From Cyanosarcina radialis HA8281-LM2 (lineage in GTDB: Bacteria; Cyanobacteriota; Cyanobacteriia; Cyanobacteriales; CCAP-1448), in assembly GCA_019359615.1 (NCBI GenBank), contig JAHHHA010000021.1, positions 1 to 64,000 on the forward strand: 64,000 nucleotides of DNA, written 5' to 3'. Below, piece by piece: positions 46,772 through 55,987 of the stretch. Numbering within the stretch: position 1 is the stretch's first letter; each line of letters opens with the position of its first letter. The notes under the pieces are model-generated. The model saw only the letters and a program-made list of their open reading frames with translations. It was not told the origin of the DNA and searched no databases. A program made the position numbers and the translations under genes.

Positions 46772-46791
46772 ACTATCTACTATCGATCCTT
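46676..46791 (+). ncRNA. omega-RNA scaffold and guide of the TnpB element
   Basis: The 3' end of tnpB and its flank fold as two hairpins: CCCAACAGT/ACTGTTGGG (46676-46711) and the bulged stem CCCGCGCTA.../...TAGCGTCGGG (46731-46763). They are followed by TAGTTCAC at the element's edge. Bases 46772-46791 would be the guide. The 5' limit is not visible and may lie further into tnpB. Confidence 0.6.
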
Positions 46792-46955
46792 CGCGCCAGG
46801 AGATTGTTCGATGGAATCCCAATCCTCTGTGACACTCACCGCCCCTGCGCCCATAGTTGCACGAGAGATTTGCCAGCAAGGCGGACTTCGATTGTATAGC
46901 TGTGGTTTCAACCGCCAAGCGAAAGAAACCCAACACCTATCGCAAGGGTTAAGCC

Positions 46956-49754
46956 ATGGGTAAACTTATGAAAACTCAAGTTTGGATGCAGGTAACGATC
47001 GCCATTGCTCTGAGTAGTAATTGCGCGGCTCAAGTCGTACCCGATGGCACGTTGCCAGCAGGAGAGCGATCGCAAGTCAGAGGAAATTTTGACTTTCAAA
47101 TCGATGGCGGTGCCGTTCGGGGAAGTAACTTATTTCACAGCTTTCAAAGATTTTCAATTCCCACGGGCAGCAGCGTTGTTTTTAACAATAGCTTGACGAT
47201 CGATAATATTATCAACCGCGTCACCGGAAGCAATATTTCTAATATTGACGGACTAATTCGCGCCAACGGCAATGCCAACGTATTTTTAATTAATCCTAAT
47301 GGAATTGTATTTGGTCAAAATGCCAGGTTGGATATCGGTGGCTCGTTTCTAGCTAGCACCGCAGATGGTGTAGCGTTCGGTAATGGATTTACCTTTAGCG
47401 CCACCGACCCGCAAGCACCGCCATTGCTGACAATCAACGTTCCTGTAGGGTTGCAATATGGCAGCAATCCGGGAGCGATCGAAGTGCGGGGAGCGAGTTT
47501 GCAAGTGCCTGACGGTCAAACCTTAACCATAGCAGGCGGCAAGGTAAATCTTGAGGGCGGGAAGTTAATAGCCCTCGGCGGTCGAGTGGAATTGCTTGGT
47601 ATTGGTTCTCCAGGCGAGGTCGGGCTGACACAACGGGGTCCAGAATGGCGGTTGACCGTGCCAGAGAGCTTGACCAGAGCCGATATAGCGATCGTGAATA
47701 ATGCGATCGTCGATGTTCGCGCTGGTGGAGGCGGGAGCATTGGTATTACCGCTCGCAACTTCACAGGCAGGGGATTCGGGACGCAGGTGCGATCGGGCAT
47801 AGCACCAGGTTTCGGAACTGCGGGCGCAAGAGCCGGAGATATTGACATCAACGCCACCGAAGCCGTTAACCTTGATGAAATGTTTCTCTCCAATCGAGTT
47901 GAATCGGGCGGCACGGGCAATGCTGGCAACATTAACATCGCTACAGGCTCTCTCTCCCTCACTAACGGGGGGGCAATAAGTGCCAGCACGTTTGGTCGAG
48001 GAGATGGGGGGAATATTACCATTACGGCCAGAGATACAGTTTCCTTTGATGGCGAGAGCAGCGATGGATTTTCTAGTGGGGCTTTTAGCGCGATCGCTCA
48101 AGAGGGTATTGGTCGGGGAGGGAACATCAGGATCGACACAGGCTCTCTCTTCCTCACTAATGGAGCGCAAGTAACTACCATCACCTTGGACCGAGGAGAT
48201 GGGGGAAATATCAACATCAACACAGGCTCTCTCTCCCTCACTAACGGGGCACAAGTGGATACCAGCACGTTCGGTCGAGGAGATGGGGGAAAGATCGACA
48301 TTACGGCCAGAGATACAGTTTCTTTTGATGGCACTTTTAGCGGTGCTATTAGCGAGGTGGGGCCTGAAGCCATCGGTCGGGGAGGGGACATCAGCATCAA
48401 CACAGGCTCTCTCTTCCTCACTAATGGAGCGCAAGTAACTACCATCACCTTGGGCCGAGGAGATGCAGGAAATATCGACATTACAGCTAGAGATACAGTC
48501 TCCTTTGATGGCAGCAATGAAGTTTTTAGCGGTGCTGTTAGCGTCACGTTCAGTATTTTTGGCACGGCCACTGGTCGAGGAGGCGATATCGAGATCGACG
48601 CAGGCTCTCTCTTCCTCACTAACGGGGGACGAGTGGATGCCAGGAGCTTAAGTCGAGGAGATGCAGGGAATATTACCATTACGGCCAGAGATACAGTCTC
48701 CTTTGATGGCGTGGGCAGCAATGGATTTGCTAGCGGTGCTTTTAGCAACACGGACAACGATGTTAGCAGCACGATCGTTGGTCGAGGAGGCGATATCACC
48801 ATTAACACAGGCTCCCTCTACCTCACTAACGGGGCGCGAGTGGATACCAGCACGTCTGGTCGAGGATTTGCGGGGAATATCAAAATTACGGCAACAGATG
48901 CAGTGTTCTTTGATGGCACGAGCAGCGATGGACTTCCTAGTGGTGCTTTTAGCTCGGTGGCATCTAGAACCGTCGGTCAAGGCGGGAAGATTACGGTGAA
49001 TACCGGACTGTTTTCCATTACAAACGGGGCGGAATTATCTACTTCTTCTGAAGGTCAAGGGAATGCAGGTAACATCGAAGCGAACGCTCGCCAACTTCGT
49101 CTGGATATGAAGGGATCGATTCAAGCGCAAACCGCATCAGGTCAAGGTGGCAACATTACCCTGAACGTGCGGGATTATTTACTCCTTCGACGGGGTAGCT
49201 TCATTTCTACCACGGCTGGGACGGCTCAGTCTGGGGGCGACGGGGGCAACATCACCTTTAATGGCAACTTCATCGTGGCAGTTCCAGAGGAGAATAGCGA
49301 CATTAGTGCCAATGCCTTTACTGGCCAAGGCGGTCGAGTGGAGATTAACGCCCAAGGGATTTTTGGCATTCAGTCTCGTCCCGAACCGACTCGCTTCAGC
49401 GACATTACTGCTAGTTCGGAGTTTGGCATCAGCGGCACAGTGACGATCGATACGCCCGATCTCGATCCGAGCCGGGGACTGGAAAGCCTACCGACCGGGT
49501 TGGTCGATCCCGATTCCCTAATTGCTAATAGCTGCCTTATCCGTAGCAGTCGTCAGGGCAGCTTTACCATTGCAGGCTCAGGGGGTTTAGCAGCCCAACC
49601 GGACGATCTGGGTAATTCATCGTTTCCCACCTACGAGTTGGTTCCAGATGCCAATACTTCAAACGCCCAGCCATCGAGTGCAGAGATCGTCGAACCCGAT
49701 GGCATTTATCGCCTCCCCAATGGAGAACTGGTTTTAGGTCGATCGTGTCATTAA
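46956..49754 (+). CDS. filamentous-haemagglutinin-type exoprotein (two-partner secretion)
   Basis: 932 residues. Signal peptide (to about residue 25), then the TPS domain: QVVPDGTLPAGERSQVRG, LFHSFQRFSIPTGSSVVF, IDGLIRANGNANVFLINPNG and IVFGQNARLDIGGSF. Next come at least six beta-helix modules with the DNA-level repeat GGCTCTCTCTTCCTCACTAA (47946-48825), which encodes TGSLFLTNGAQV. It ends with a short C-terminal region containing LIANSCLIRSSRQGSF. Secreted across the outer membrane by an FhaC/ShlB-type partner, which is not in this window. Confidence 0.92.
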   Translation: MGKLMKTQVWMQVTIAIALSSNCAAQVVPDGTLPAGERSQVRGNFDFQIDGGAVRGSNLFHSFQRFSIPTGSSVVFNNSLTIDNIINRVTGSNISNIDGLIRANGNANVFLINPNGIVFGQNARLDIGGSFLASTADGVAFGNGFTFSATDPQAPPLLTINVPVGLQYGSNPGAIEVRGASLQVPDGQTLTIAGGKVNLEGGKLIALGGRVELLGIGSPGEVGLTQRGPEWRLTVPESLTRADIAIVNNAIVDVRAGGGGSIGITARNFTGRGFGTQVRSGIAPGFGTAGARAGDIDINATEAVNLDEMFLSNRVESGGTGNAGNINIATGSLSLTNGGAISASTFGRGDGGNITITARDTVSFDGESSDGFSSGAFSAIAQEGIGRGGNIRIDTGSLFLTNGAQVTTITLDRGDGGNININTGSLSLTNGAQVDTSTFGRGDGGKIDITARDTVSFDGTFSGAISEVGPEAIGRGGDISINTGSLFLTNGAQVTTITLGRGDAGNIDITARDTVSFDGSNEVFSGAVSVTFSIFGTATGRGGDIEIDAGSLFLTNGGRVDARSLSRGDAGNITITARDTVSFDGVGSNGFASGAFSNTDNDVSSTIVGRGGDITINTGSLYLTNGARVDTSTSGRGFAGNIKITATDAVFFDGTSSDGLPSGAFSSVASRTVGQGGKITVNTGLFSITNGAELSTSSEGQGNAGNIEANARQLRLDMKGSIQAQTASGQGGNITLNVRDYLLLRRGSFISTTAGTAQSGGDGGNITFNGNFIVAVPEENSDISANAFTGQGGRVEINAQGIFGIQSRPEPTRFSDITASSEFGISGTVTIDTPDLDPSRGLESLPTGLVDPDSLIANSCLIRSSRQGSFTIAGSGGLAAQPDDLGNSSFPTYELVPDANTSNAQPSSAEIVEPDGIYRLPNGELVLGRSCH

Positions 49755-49786
49755 ATTAAAAGACTGCCAATATCGATCGCGATTGG

Positions 49787-49865
49787 TTTCCAAACTTGGA
49801 AAGCGATTTTCCGTAGATGTCGATGTATATAAAGGGCGATCGCTCTAATTTAGAAGTATCGAACT
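49787..49865 (+). promoter_or_regulatory. palindromic upstream module, copy A
   Basis: TTTCCAA-AC-TTGGAAA (49787-49802) followed by GCGATTTTCCGTAGATGTCG and, after a variable stretch, TCTAATTTAGAAGTATCGAA. Ends 28 bp before the ATG of the 136-residue protein. Nearly identical over 79 bp to copies at 50448 and 57268. Confidence 0.8.
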
Positions 49866-49892
49866 TTACAACATGATTATGGAGGCGATAAA

Positions 49893-50303
49893 ATGAGTAC
49901 ATTTCACTCAGCAATTGAATTAATTAACAACTCCAACGTAGTGTTAACGCTAGATCCCGTTCATAGCAGCGGCATCGACTTCAAGTTGTGGCCGAAAACT
50001 TTATCCAATGTGCCAGGACAGAACCATTACAAATTTAAGCAGGGATTCAATTTTCAAATCAAATTTAAGGCTTTGTATTATGCAGCTAATAATGCTTCAA
50101 TTAGCTTGAATTACTATGCAGATGCTTTGCAAACTTTTAGCAGCAGCGCCACAACTAATCCACCAGGGGCTTTTTCGGGGACGTACTGGTCTACTGGCAG
50201 CAATAACTATAGTCCCTTATTTGATATCAAGGGTCTGGCCATTCCACCAAATGTCTCCTCAGCAGTAGCCGATAGTGCCATGCTTGAAGAGCTTGCGAAG
50301 TAG
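49893..50303 (+). CDS. uncharacterised 136-residue protein
   Basis: A beta-rich soluble protein without signal peptide (MSTFHSAIELINNSNVVLTL). GGAGGCG lies before the ATG. Its promoter region carries module copy A and it ends in a strong terminator, so it is a monocistronic, well-controlled gene. The segment NHYKFKQGFNFQIKFKALYY is rich in aromatic/Lys alternation typical of a beta-sandwich. Family not recognised. Confidence 0.8.
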   Translation: MSTFHSAIELINNSNVVLTLDPVHSSGIDFKLWPKTLSNVPGQNHYKFKQGFNFQIKFKALYYAANNASISLNYYADALQTFSSSATTNPPGAFSGTYWSTGSNNYSPLFDIKGLAIPPNVSSAVADSAMLEELAK

Positions 50304-50366
50304 TAGTCTTAACTGTTTTCAGATGTGTAAAAAATAGGTGAGTCCAAGCCGGACAAAAGCCCTAGT

Positions 50367-50406
50367 AGTCAGATTTTGCCATTAATGGCAAAATCTGACT
50401 TTTTTT
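50367..50406 (+). terminator. strong rho-independent terminator
   Basis: A perfect 34-bp palindrome (AGTCAGATTTTGCCATT / AATGGCAAAATCTGACT) followed by TTTTTTGTTT, 64 bp after the gene end. Confidence 0.92.
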
Positions 50407-50447
50407 GTTTGAACAGTAGGAGTCGATCGCTTCATCGACGCGATCGC

Positions 50448-50526
50448 TTTCCAAACTTGGAAAGCGATTTTCCATTTATGACGATGTTTCTTGGGGGCGC
50501 TCCCTCTAATTTAGAAGTATGGAAGA
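50448..50526 (+). promoter_or_regulatory. palindromic upstream module, copy B
   Basis: TTTCCAAACTTGGAAAGCGA followed by TTTTCCATTTATGACGATG and TCTAATTTAGAAGTATGGAA. Unlike A and C it has no intact gene right after it: the 237 bp to 50763 hold only a 45-codon frame without a start codon (RDTIEVSLRGQGITFVGLKL), possibly the remains of the gene it controlled. The next gene starts at 50764. Confidence 0.7.
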
Positions 50527-50763
50527 GAAGCCAACAAGCTGAATCTTCCAGCCAATAGAGACACGATTGAAGTCTCCCTGCGCGGACAAGGCATCACTTT
50601 TGTTGGCTTGAAACTACAACGAAAGTTAATGCGGCGATGTCACTTTTGTCGAACTTAGATCGCGACGTTTTGTAGATGTTTTGTCGAACTGGACTGCTTA
50701 CTATGAAAGCATCTTGGTTCGTCGCTTTCACAATCTTACTTGATTTTTGATTTAGGACTGCAT

Positions 50764-51570
50764 ATGAATTTCCCACAATTAATCGCCCTCGATCGAAGCC
50801 TTGAAAAAACCAATTCGATCCTCTCGAATGACAATTTAGTGCCGACAATTTCCTATCGGGCGCTGGAAAAAACTGCTCGCACCTTTGAGGCGATCGTCCA
50901 ATTCTACTTTCCGCTGCACGGTCTTTCTGAAACCGACTTTCTGCGGTTGATGCCCGCTCTCACCTTCGCTGAAGGGGCGATTTATCAGATCGATGAAGAG
51001 TACGAAGCCCATGTCGGCGATCCCAATTTTGTCTCGCAGCACTTGCCAGTTTTACGGAACGTCTTAACCAAGCTGAATCTGTTCGATGAAGCATTAGAGA
51101 CAGAACTGCAACGAGGATTGACCTATTACCGTCTGGAACAACAACTTTGCTCTGGTGCTGCTGTCACCGAGGAAGAGATCGCTCTGTCCAATCGCTTCAA
51201 GTGTTTTGATTGCCGTTTTCTCAACCGCTTGTTGTTCAAGTTAACCGATCGACCCTATGACGAAGAATTGCTCGATATTGTCTGGCTGGGGGAACAGATT
51301 GCCGAAGTGGAAGACGACCTCATGCAGTATGAGGATGATGTCCAACGCAATGTCTACAATACCTATCGGATGTTCGTGCGCCTCTACGGGTTAGAAGCTC
51401 CCCAACACCTCCTGCGCTACCTGGAAGAACTGCACGCCGAGGCCGAACGTTTGATGGCAATGCTGGCACAGAACAACCCCGACTTGGCAGAAACGTTATT
51501 CGAGCTTTGGAGTACATATCGCGGCTCCAATGAAATGCCTGCGATTCCCGCACCGATTTTAGAAGGCTAA
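50764..51570 (+). CDS. all-helical protein with terpene-synthase-like acidic motifs
   Basis: A 268-residue soluble helical protein. EVEDDLMQYEDDVQRNVYNT resembles the second Asp-rich motif of class I prenyl synthases (D-x2-x-D...R..Y), and YQIDEEYEAHVGD could be the first. Sequence is otherwise unlike known phytoene or prenyl synthases, so catalytic function is uncertain; it may be a helical protein of other function. TAGGA precedes the ATG; a TTG eight codons earlier is less likely. It lies 12 bp before a membrane-protein gene and upstream of dxs and ispH, which is why a terpenoid role is considered. Confidence 0.55.
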   Translation: MNFPQLIALDRSLEKTNSILSNDNLVPTISYRALEKTARTFEAIVQFYFPLHGLSETDFLRLMPALTFAEGAIYQIDEEYEAHVGDPNFVSQHLPVLRNVLTKLNLFDEALETELQRGLTYYRLEQQLCSGAAVTEEEIALSNRFKCFDCRFLNRLLFKLTDRPYDEELLDIVWLGEQIAEVEDDLMQYEDDVQRNVYNTYRMFVRLYGLEAPQHLLRYLEELHAEAERLMAMLAQNNPDLAETLFELWSTYRGSNEMPAIPAPILEG

Positions 51571-51582
51571 GGAGAGGAAGCA

Positions 51583-52206
51583 ATGATTGCTCTAGTCTTG
51601 CTGAGTGGATTTCTGGGTTTTGCGGTGAAGTATATTGACGAAGTATTTGACGAGGGACGTTTCTCGAAATCGACTGCTTATCTGCTAGGAGCGATCGCGA
51701 TTCCCGTCAGCACCTATCTGTTCGTCACCGACTTCTATTGGCGGCAACTGCTGCTGGCGATCTTTCTGGGTGTCTTATTTGCTTGCAAGGTTGATAATCG
51801 GGCTTTTCAAATATTTTTTGCTGCCACTTTCGGATTGGGATTGGCTTACCATCTGACAATTGCGCCTCTCACCATCAATTGGTTATTCGTCGGTACGGCA
51901 GCGCTTGCGGGAGTGCTAGACGAACTGGGGAACGATACGGTCGATCGCTACCAGTGCAACTGTTTCGTCACTAGCTTTTTTCAGCATCGATGGGCTTTGA
52001 AACTGCTGGTGTTGGGGTTCGGTTGGGCTAACTTATTACCGATCGGTCACGTGTTGGCTTTTCTAGTGTTTGATGGCGCTTACGAAACTGTAGGTTCGGC
52101 ATCAGAACTGTCAATTCAATTCGCAATTGACAATCCGCAATTGGCAATTAATCCCGCACCTGTGGTCAATTCAATTCGCAATTCGCAATTCACAATTGGC
52201 AATTAA
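51583..52206 (+). CDS. uncharacterised membrane protein, co-transcribed
   Basis: 207 residues with five to six hydrophobic segments and two possible metal/active-site stretches (KYIDEVFDEGRFSK and VLDELGNDTVDRYQ). GAGAGG precedes the ATG. The last ~31 residues (SIQFAIDNPQLAINPAP and following) are translated from AATTCGCAATT-type repeats (52110-52203), so the original C-terminus has been replaced or extended. Always read with the helical gene 12 bp upstream. Family not recognised. Confidence 0.7.
   Translation: MIALVLLSGFLGFAVKYIDEVFDEGRFSKSTAYLLGAIAIPVSTYLFVTDFYWRQLLLAIFLGVLFACKVDNRAFQIFFAATFGLGLAYHLTIAPLTINWLFVGTAALAGVLDELGNDTVDRYQCNCFVTSFFQHRWALKLLVLGFGWANLLPIGHVLAFLVFDGAYETVGSASELSIQFAIDNPQLAINPAPVVNSIRNSQFTIGN
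52110..52203. repeat. AATTCGC/AATTGGC short repeats forming the C-terminus of a gene
   Basis: Seven or more degenerate AATTCGC / AATTGGC units; they encode the last ~31 residues of the membrane protein. Confidence 0.8.
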
Positions 52207-52280
52207 CTTTGTAACTGCGATCGTCGCCAGACGATCGGCTTACCCAATCTGTCAACCACTCCTTTTCGCAATTCGTAAAA

Positions 52281-52346
52281 CGGTGCGTTACGACGGACAG
52301 TTGAATTTAACTCAAAGCAAAGTTTATCGCCGTCTAACGCACCCTA
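52281..52346. repeat. GGTGCGTTACGACGG inverted repeat element
   Basis: CGGTGCGTTACGACGG (52281) and CCGTCTAACGCACC (52330) are imperfect inverse complements around 33 bp. The rest of 52207-52509 also contains the GCCTGCGGCATGGCTACGC repeat (52388-52430) and no gene. Confidence 0.6.
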
Positions 52347-52509
52347 CCTAATTTATTAAATAAAGCTTGACAGTCCCTTAGGGTGCGTATAGCCTGCGGC
52401 ATGGCTACGCTAAAGCGCTGCCGTTAGCACCGCCACCACCATCAAAGGTATAGCTGCATAAGCATAAGTCTCATCCGTCTTAACTTCAGCAATTACCAGG
52501 TATTTAAAT

Positions 52510-54447
52510 ATGCAATTAAGTCAAATTAACCACCCTAACCAGTTACGCCCACTCTCTATTTCCGAACTTCAAGACCTGGCAGGTCAAATTCGGCAGAAGC
52601 ATTTAGAAACAGTTGCCACCAATGGCGGTCATCTCGGCCCCGGTTTGGGCGTGGTGGAACTGACCCTGGCACTCTATTACACCCTCGACCTCGATCGCGA
52701 TAAAGTCACTTGGGATGTGGGCCATCAAGCCTATCCTCACAAGCTGCTCACCGGGCGCTACCACCAATTTCACACTTTGCGGCAAAAGGGCGGAATTGCT
52801 GGCTACCTCAAACGGGGCGAAAGTCGGTTCGATGCCTTTGGGGCCGGACACGCTTCCACCAGTATCTCGGCCGCCTTGGGCATGGCTTTAGCTAGAGATC
52901 TCAAAGGCGAAAACTTCAAAGTAGCAGCCGCGATCGGAGATGGATCGCTCACTGGCGGGATGGCTTTAGAAGCGATTAATCATGCTGGCAGCTTGCCGAA
53001 AACTAACTTGCTGGTAGTTCTCAACGATAACGAGATGTCAATTTCCCCCAATGTCGGGGCGCTGTCTCAACATCTCAACCAGCTTCGATTTAAAACTCCG
53101 GTACAGTCGATCGAACGCGCCCTAGAAGACCAATTACAACACCTGCCACCCTTTGGCGAAGTCATGTCTACAGCCTGGAGCCGGATCGAGAAAGGAGTGA
53201 AGCGACTGGCTATCCCCAAGGTGGGAGCGGTGTTTGAGGAACTAGGTTTTACTTACATCGGGCCGGTAGACGGACACAATATTACCGAATTAATTGCCGC
53301 TTTCGAGCAAGCGCATCAACTGACGGGGCCGGTGCTGGTACACGTAGCCACCGTCAAGGGCAAAGGATACGAACTGGCCGAGCGCGAGCGAGTCGGCTAT
53401 CACGCTCAATCTGCCTTCAATTTGGCTACTGGCAAAGCAATTCCTGCCAGCAAACCCCAGCCTCCCAGCTATTCTAAGGTGTTTGCCACTACCCTGACCG
53501 CCTTAGCCGTTAGCAACCCCAAAGCGATCGCGATTACCGCTGCCATGCCCACGGGTACGGGACTCGATATCCTGCAAAAACAACTGCCCCAGCAATGTAT
53601 CGATGTCGGAATTGCCGAGCAACACGCCGTCACTCTGGCAGCAGGGTTAGCCTGCGAGGGGATGCGCCCCGTGGTGGCGATCTACTCCACTTTCTTACAA
53701 CGGGCGTTCGATCAAATCCTGCACGATGTTTGCCTGCAAAAGCTTCCCGTGTTCTTCTGCCTCGATAGAGCCGGGGTGGTGGGCAGCGACGGCCCCACCC
53801 ATCAAGGGTTATACGACATTGCCTATTTGCGGTGCATTCCCAATCTGGTACTGATGGCTCCCAAAGATGAAGCCGAACTTCAGCGGATGATAGTTACGGG
53901 ACTAGCATATACCGACGGCCCGATCGCAGTGCGATATCCGCGCGGCAACGGTTACGGCGTACCGTTGATGGATTCCGGCTGGGAACCGTTGCCCATCGGC
54001 AAAGGCGAAATTCTCCGTCATGGAGAGGATGTATTGTTAGTGGCTTACGGTTCGATGGTCTATTCGGCGATGCAAGCTGCGGCTCATCTTAAGGAATATA
54101 GAATCTCCGCTACGGTGGTCAATGCCCGTTTCGTCAAGCCGCTGGACGCTGACTTAATCGTGCCTTTAGCCCAGAAATTCGGCCGGGTATTCACCCTAGA
54201 GGAAGGGTGTTTGATGGGCGGCTTTGGTTCTGCCGTCGCCGAATCCCTGTTAGATCGTCAAGTTAACGTTCCTGTAATTCGGCTGGGCGTACCCGACAAG
54301 TTAGTAGAACACGCCACTCCAGAAGAATCTCTGCTCGAACTAGGGCTGACCAGTTCCCAGATTGGCGATCGCATCCTGGCAGAATTGCGACTTTCACAAC
54401 CAGGAACGCCGATCTTCCGCCACCGCTCTAAAGTCGAAGCTGCTTGA
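52510..54447 (+). CDS. dxs: 1-deoxy-D-xylulose-5-phosphate synthase
   Basis: 645 residues; condenses pyruvate and glyceraldehyde 3-phosphate, using thiamine pyrophosphate, as the first step of the MEP isoprenoid pathway. [46 protein letters not shown] and N-D-N-E-M-S cofactor loop, GPVDGHN, and [15 protein letters not shown] with the catalytic His are all intact. The segment around residues 190-225 ([20 protein letters not shown]) diverges from the usual cyanobacterial enzyme, so this may be a second copy. Confidence 0.95.
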   Translation: MQLSQINHPNQLRPLSISELQDLAGQIRQKHLETVATNGGHLGPGLGVVELTLALYYTLDLDRDKVTWDVGHQAYPHKLLTGRYHQFHTLRQKGGIAGYLKRGESRFDAFGAGHASTSISAALGMALARDLKGENFKVAAAIGDGSLTGGMALEAINHAGSLPKTNLLVVLNDNEMSISPNVGALSQHLNQLRFKTPVQSIERALEDQLQHLPPFGEVMSTAWSRIEKGVKRLAIPKVGAVFEELGFTYIGPVDGHNITELIAAFEQAHQLTGPVLVHVATVKGKGYELAERERVGYHAQSAFNLATGKAIPASKPQPPSYSKVFATTLTALAVSNPKAIAITAAMPTGTGLDILQKQLPQQCIDVGIAEQHAVTLAAGLACEGMRPVVAIYSTFLQRAFDQILHDVCLQKLPVFFCLDRAGVVGSDGPTHQGLYDIAYLRCIPNLVLMAPKDEAELQRMIVTGLAYTDGPIAVRYPRGNGYGVPLMDSGWEPLPIGKGEILRHGEDVLLVAYGSMVYSAMQAAAHLKEYRISATVVNARFVKPLDADLIVPLAQKFGRVFTLEEGCLMGGFGSAVAESLLDRQVNVPVIRLGVPDKLVEHATPEESLLELGLTSSQIGDRILAELRLSQPGTPIFRHRSKVEAA

Positions 54448-54469
54448 GCCGGCCGACCTCACCCCCAGC

Positions 54470-54490
54470 CCCTCTCCTTGCAGGAGAGGG
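54470..54490. repeat. palindromic 'gagaggg' repeat, copy 6
   Basis: CCCTCTCCTTGCAGGAGAGGG, 23 bp after the dxs stop codon; may double as terminator between dxs and ispH. Confidence 0.75.
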
Positions 54491-54535
54491 GAGAACGCAA
54501 GAATCTTTGCTAATTCCAAAAGCGCGGATTTTCCT

Positions 54536-54567
54536 TGCGAATTGTCAATTGCGAATTGCGAATTGTT
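54536..54567. repeat. GCGAATT repeat abutting the ispH start codon
   Basis: GCGAATTGTCAATTGCGAATTGCGAATTGTT directly precedes the ATG, replacing the usual ribosome site region. Confidence 0.85.
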
Positions 54568-55770
54568 ATGGATAACAAAGTTTTAAATCGATCGCTTCAT
54601 CAGTCCGATCGCTATTATCGCCACGGATTCGGAGGCTCGGCCGATCTCAAGCAACAGTTGCGCTTTCAGTATGACAGCGATTTGATGCCACAGATTCGAG
54701 AACGAGGTTACGTGCTGCAACAAGGCGAGGTAACGATTCGGTTGGCCGAAGCGATGGGGTTTTGCTGGGGAGTAGAGCGGGCGATTGCCTTAGCCTATGA
54801 AACCCGACAGCAGTTTCCCAGTGCTTGCATCTGGATTACGAACGAAATTATTCACAATCCGAGGGTGAATCAGTCCCTCAAAGACAGGCAGATTAGATTT
54901 ATTCCTGTAGACTCACGGGGAGAAAAAGACTTTTCCGTTATGAGTGCGGATGATGTAGTTATCTTGCCTGCATTTGGGGCCACGGTTGAAGAAATGCAAC
55001 TCCTACACCAGAAAGGCTGCATCATCGCCGATACCACCTGCCCGTGGGTAGCGAAAGTGTGGAATCGAGTCGAGAAGCACCAACAAGGCAACTTCACCTC
55101 GATCGTTCACGGCAAATACAACCACGAAGAAACCCTGGCTACTCGCTCCCATGCCGAGAAGTACCTGGTGCTGCTAAATCTCTCGGAAGCCGAGTACGTC
55201 TGCAATTACATCTTACGAGGTGGCAACCGCGACGCTTTCCTCAGTAAGTTTGCCTTAGCTTGTTCTCCCGGATTCGATCCCGATACCGATCTGGTAAAAA
55301 TTGGGATTGCCAATCAAACAACTATGCTCAAGGGCGAAACCGAACAGATCGGCAAGCTGTTCGAGCGAACGCTGATGCGGAAGTATGGTTTTAGCGACAT
55401 CGATCGCCATTTCCTCAGTTTTAACACCATCTGCAATGCCACCCAGGAACGTCAGGATGCCATGTTGAAATTGATGGCGGAAAAGCTGGATCTGGTGCTG
55501 GTAGTCGGCGGCTTTAACTCCTCGAATACCGCCCATTTGTTGGAAATTGCCTGCCAGCGGGGGATTCCTGCCTATCACATCGACAGTGCCGAGCGGATCG
55601 GGGTAGGTAACTGGATTCAGCACCAGCCATTGCATCAAGCTTTGACAGTGACTGAAGATTGGTTGCCCCCAGGTCCCGTTGCTGTAGGTATCACTTCTGG
55701 AGCATCGACCCCAGACAATGCGGTGGCGGCAGCGATCGAGAAGATTTTGCATCTCAAAAATTGCTTCTAA
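54568..55770 (+). CDS. ispH: 4-hydroxy-3-methylbut-2-enyl diphosphate reductase
   Basis: 400 residues; last step of the MEP pathway, making IPP and DMAPP with a 4Fe-4S cluster. Cluster Cys in [15 protein letters not shown] and [12 protein letters not shown], substrate-binding His in [10 protein letters not shown] and GKYNHEET, and the conserved [12 protein letters not shown] and ITSGASTPD are present. This is the long cyanobacterial/plant type. Start at ATG 54568; the repeat upstream leaves no Shine-Dalgarno. Having dxs and ispH adjacent is unusual. Confidence 0.95.
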   Translation: MDNKVLNRSLHQSDRYYRHGFGGSADLKQQLRFQYDSDLMPQIRERGYVLQQGEVTIRLAEAMGFCWGVERAIALAYETRQQFPSACIWITNEIIHNPRVNQSLKDRQIRFIPVDSRGEKDFSVMSADDVVILPAFGATVEEMQLLHQKGCIIADTTCPWVAKVWNRVEKHQQGNFTSIVHGKYNHEETLATRSHAEKYLVLLNLSEAEYVCNYILRGGNRDAFLSKFALACSPGFDPDTDLVKIGIANQTTMLKGETEQIGKLFERTLMRKYGFSDIDRHFLSFNTICNATQERQDAMLKLMAEKLDLVLVVGGFNSSNTAHLLEIACQRGIPAYHIDSAERIGVGNWIQHQPLHQALTVTEDWLPPGPVAVGITSGASTPDNAVAAAIEKILHLKNCF

Positions 55771-55898
55771 TTATCAAATTCGGTCGATCGCATCTAATTA
55801 AACGGTGGGGCAGGGCGGGTTTGATTTGGCAGTTAACGGTGTGCCTTAAACCTGGCTGGCTAAACCCGCCCCTACAACTGACTCCTCACCTCCTGTAC

Positions 55899-55918
55899 GG
55901 GCGCAATGCTTTGCGCCC
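55899..55918. repeat. palindrome GGGCGCAA-TGCT-TTGCGCCC
   Basis: Near-copy of the 35753 palindrome, followed at 55925-55983 by the second copy of the GTTGGCGCAGCCTGCGCTCG repeat from 11791. Confidence 0.75.
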
Positions 55919-55987
55919 CTACCTCTGAACTTCTGAACTTCTGTTGGCGCAGCCTGCGCTCGGCGCATACTCCTGAACTCCTGCCAT

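Noticed and set aside
46622-46936. 104-residue minus-strand ORF
   Set aside because: Antisense to the tnpB 3' end and omega-RNA region; explained by those features.
47516-48808. Long antisense ORFs opposite the haemagglutinin gene (168, 289 and 236 residues)
   Set aside because: They are mirror images of the DNA repeats in the exoprotein: same period, no ribosome sites, no recognisable domains.
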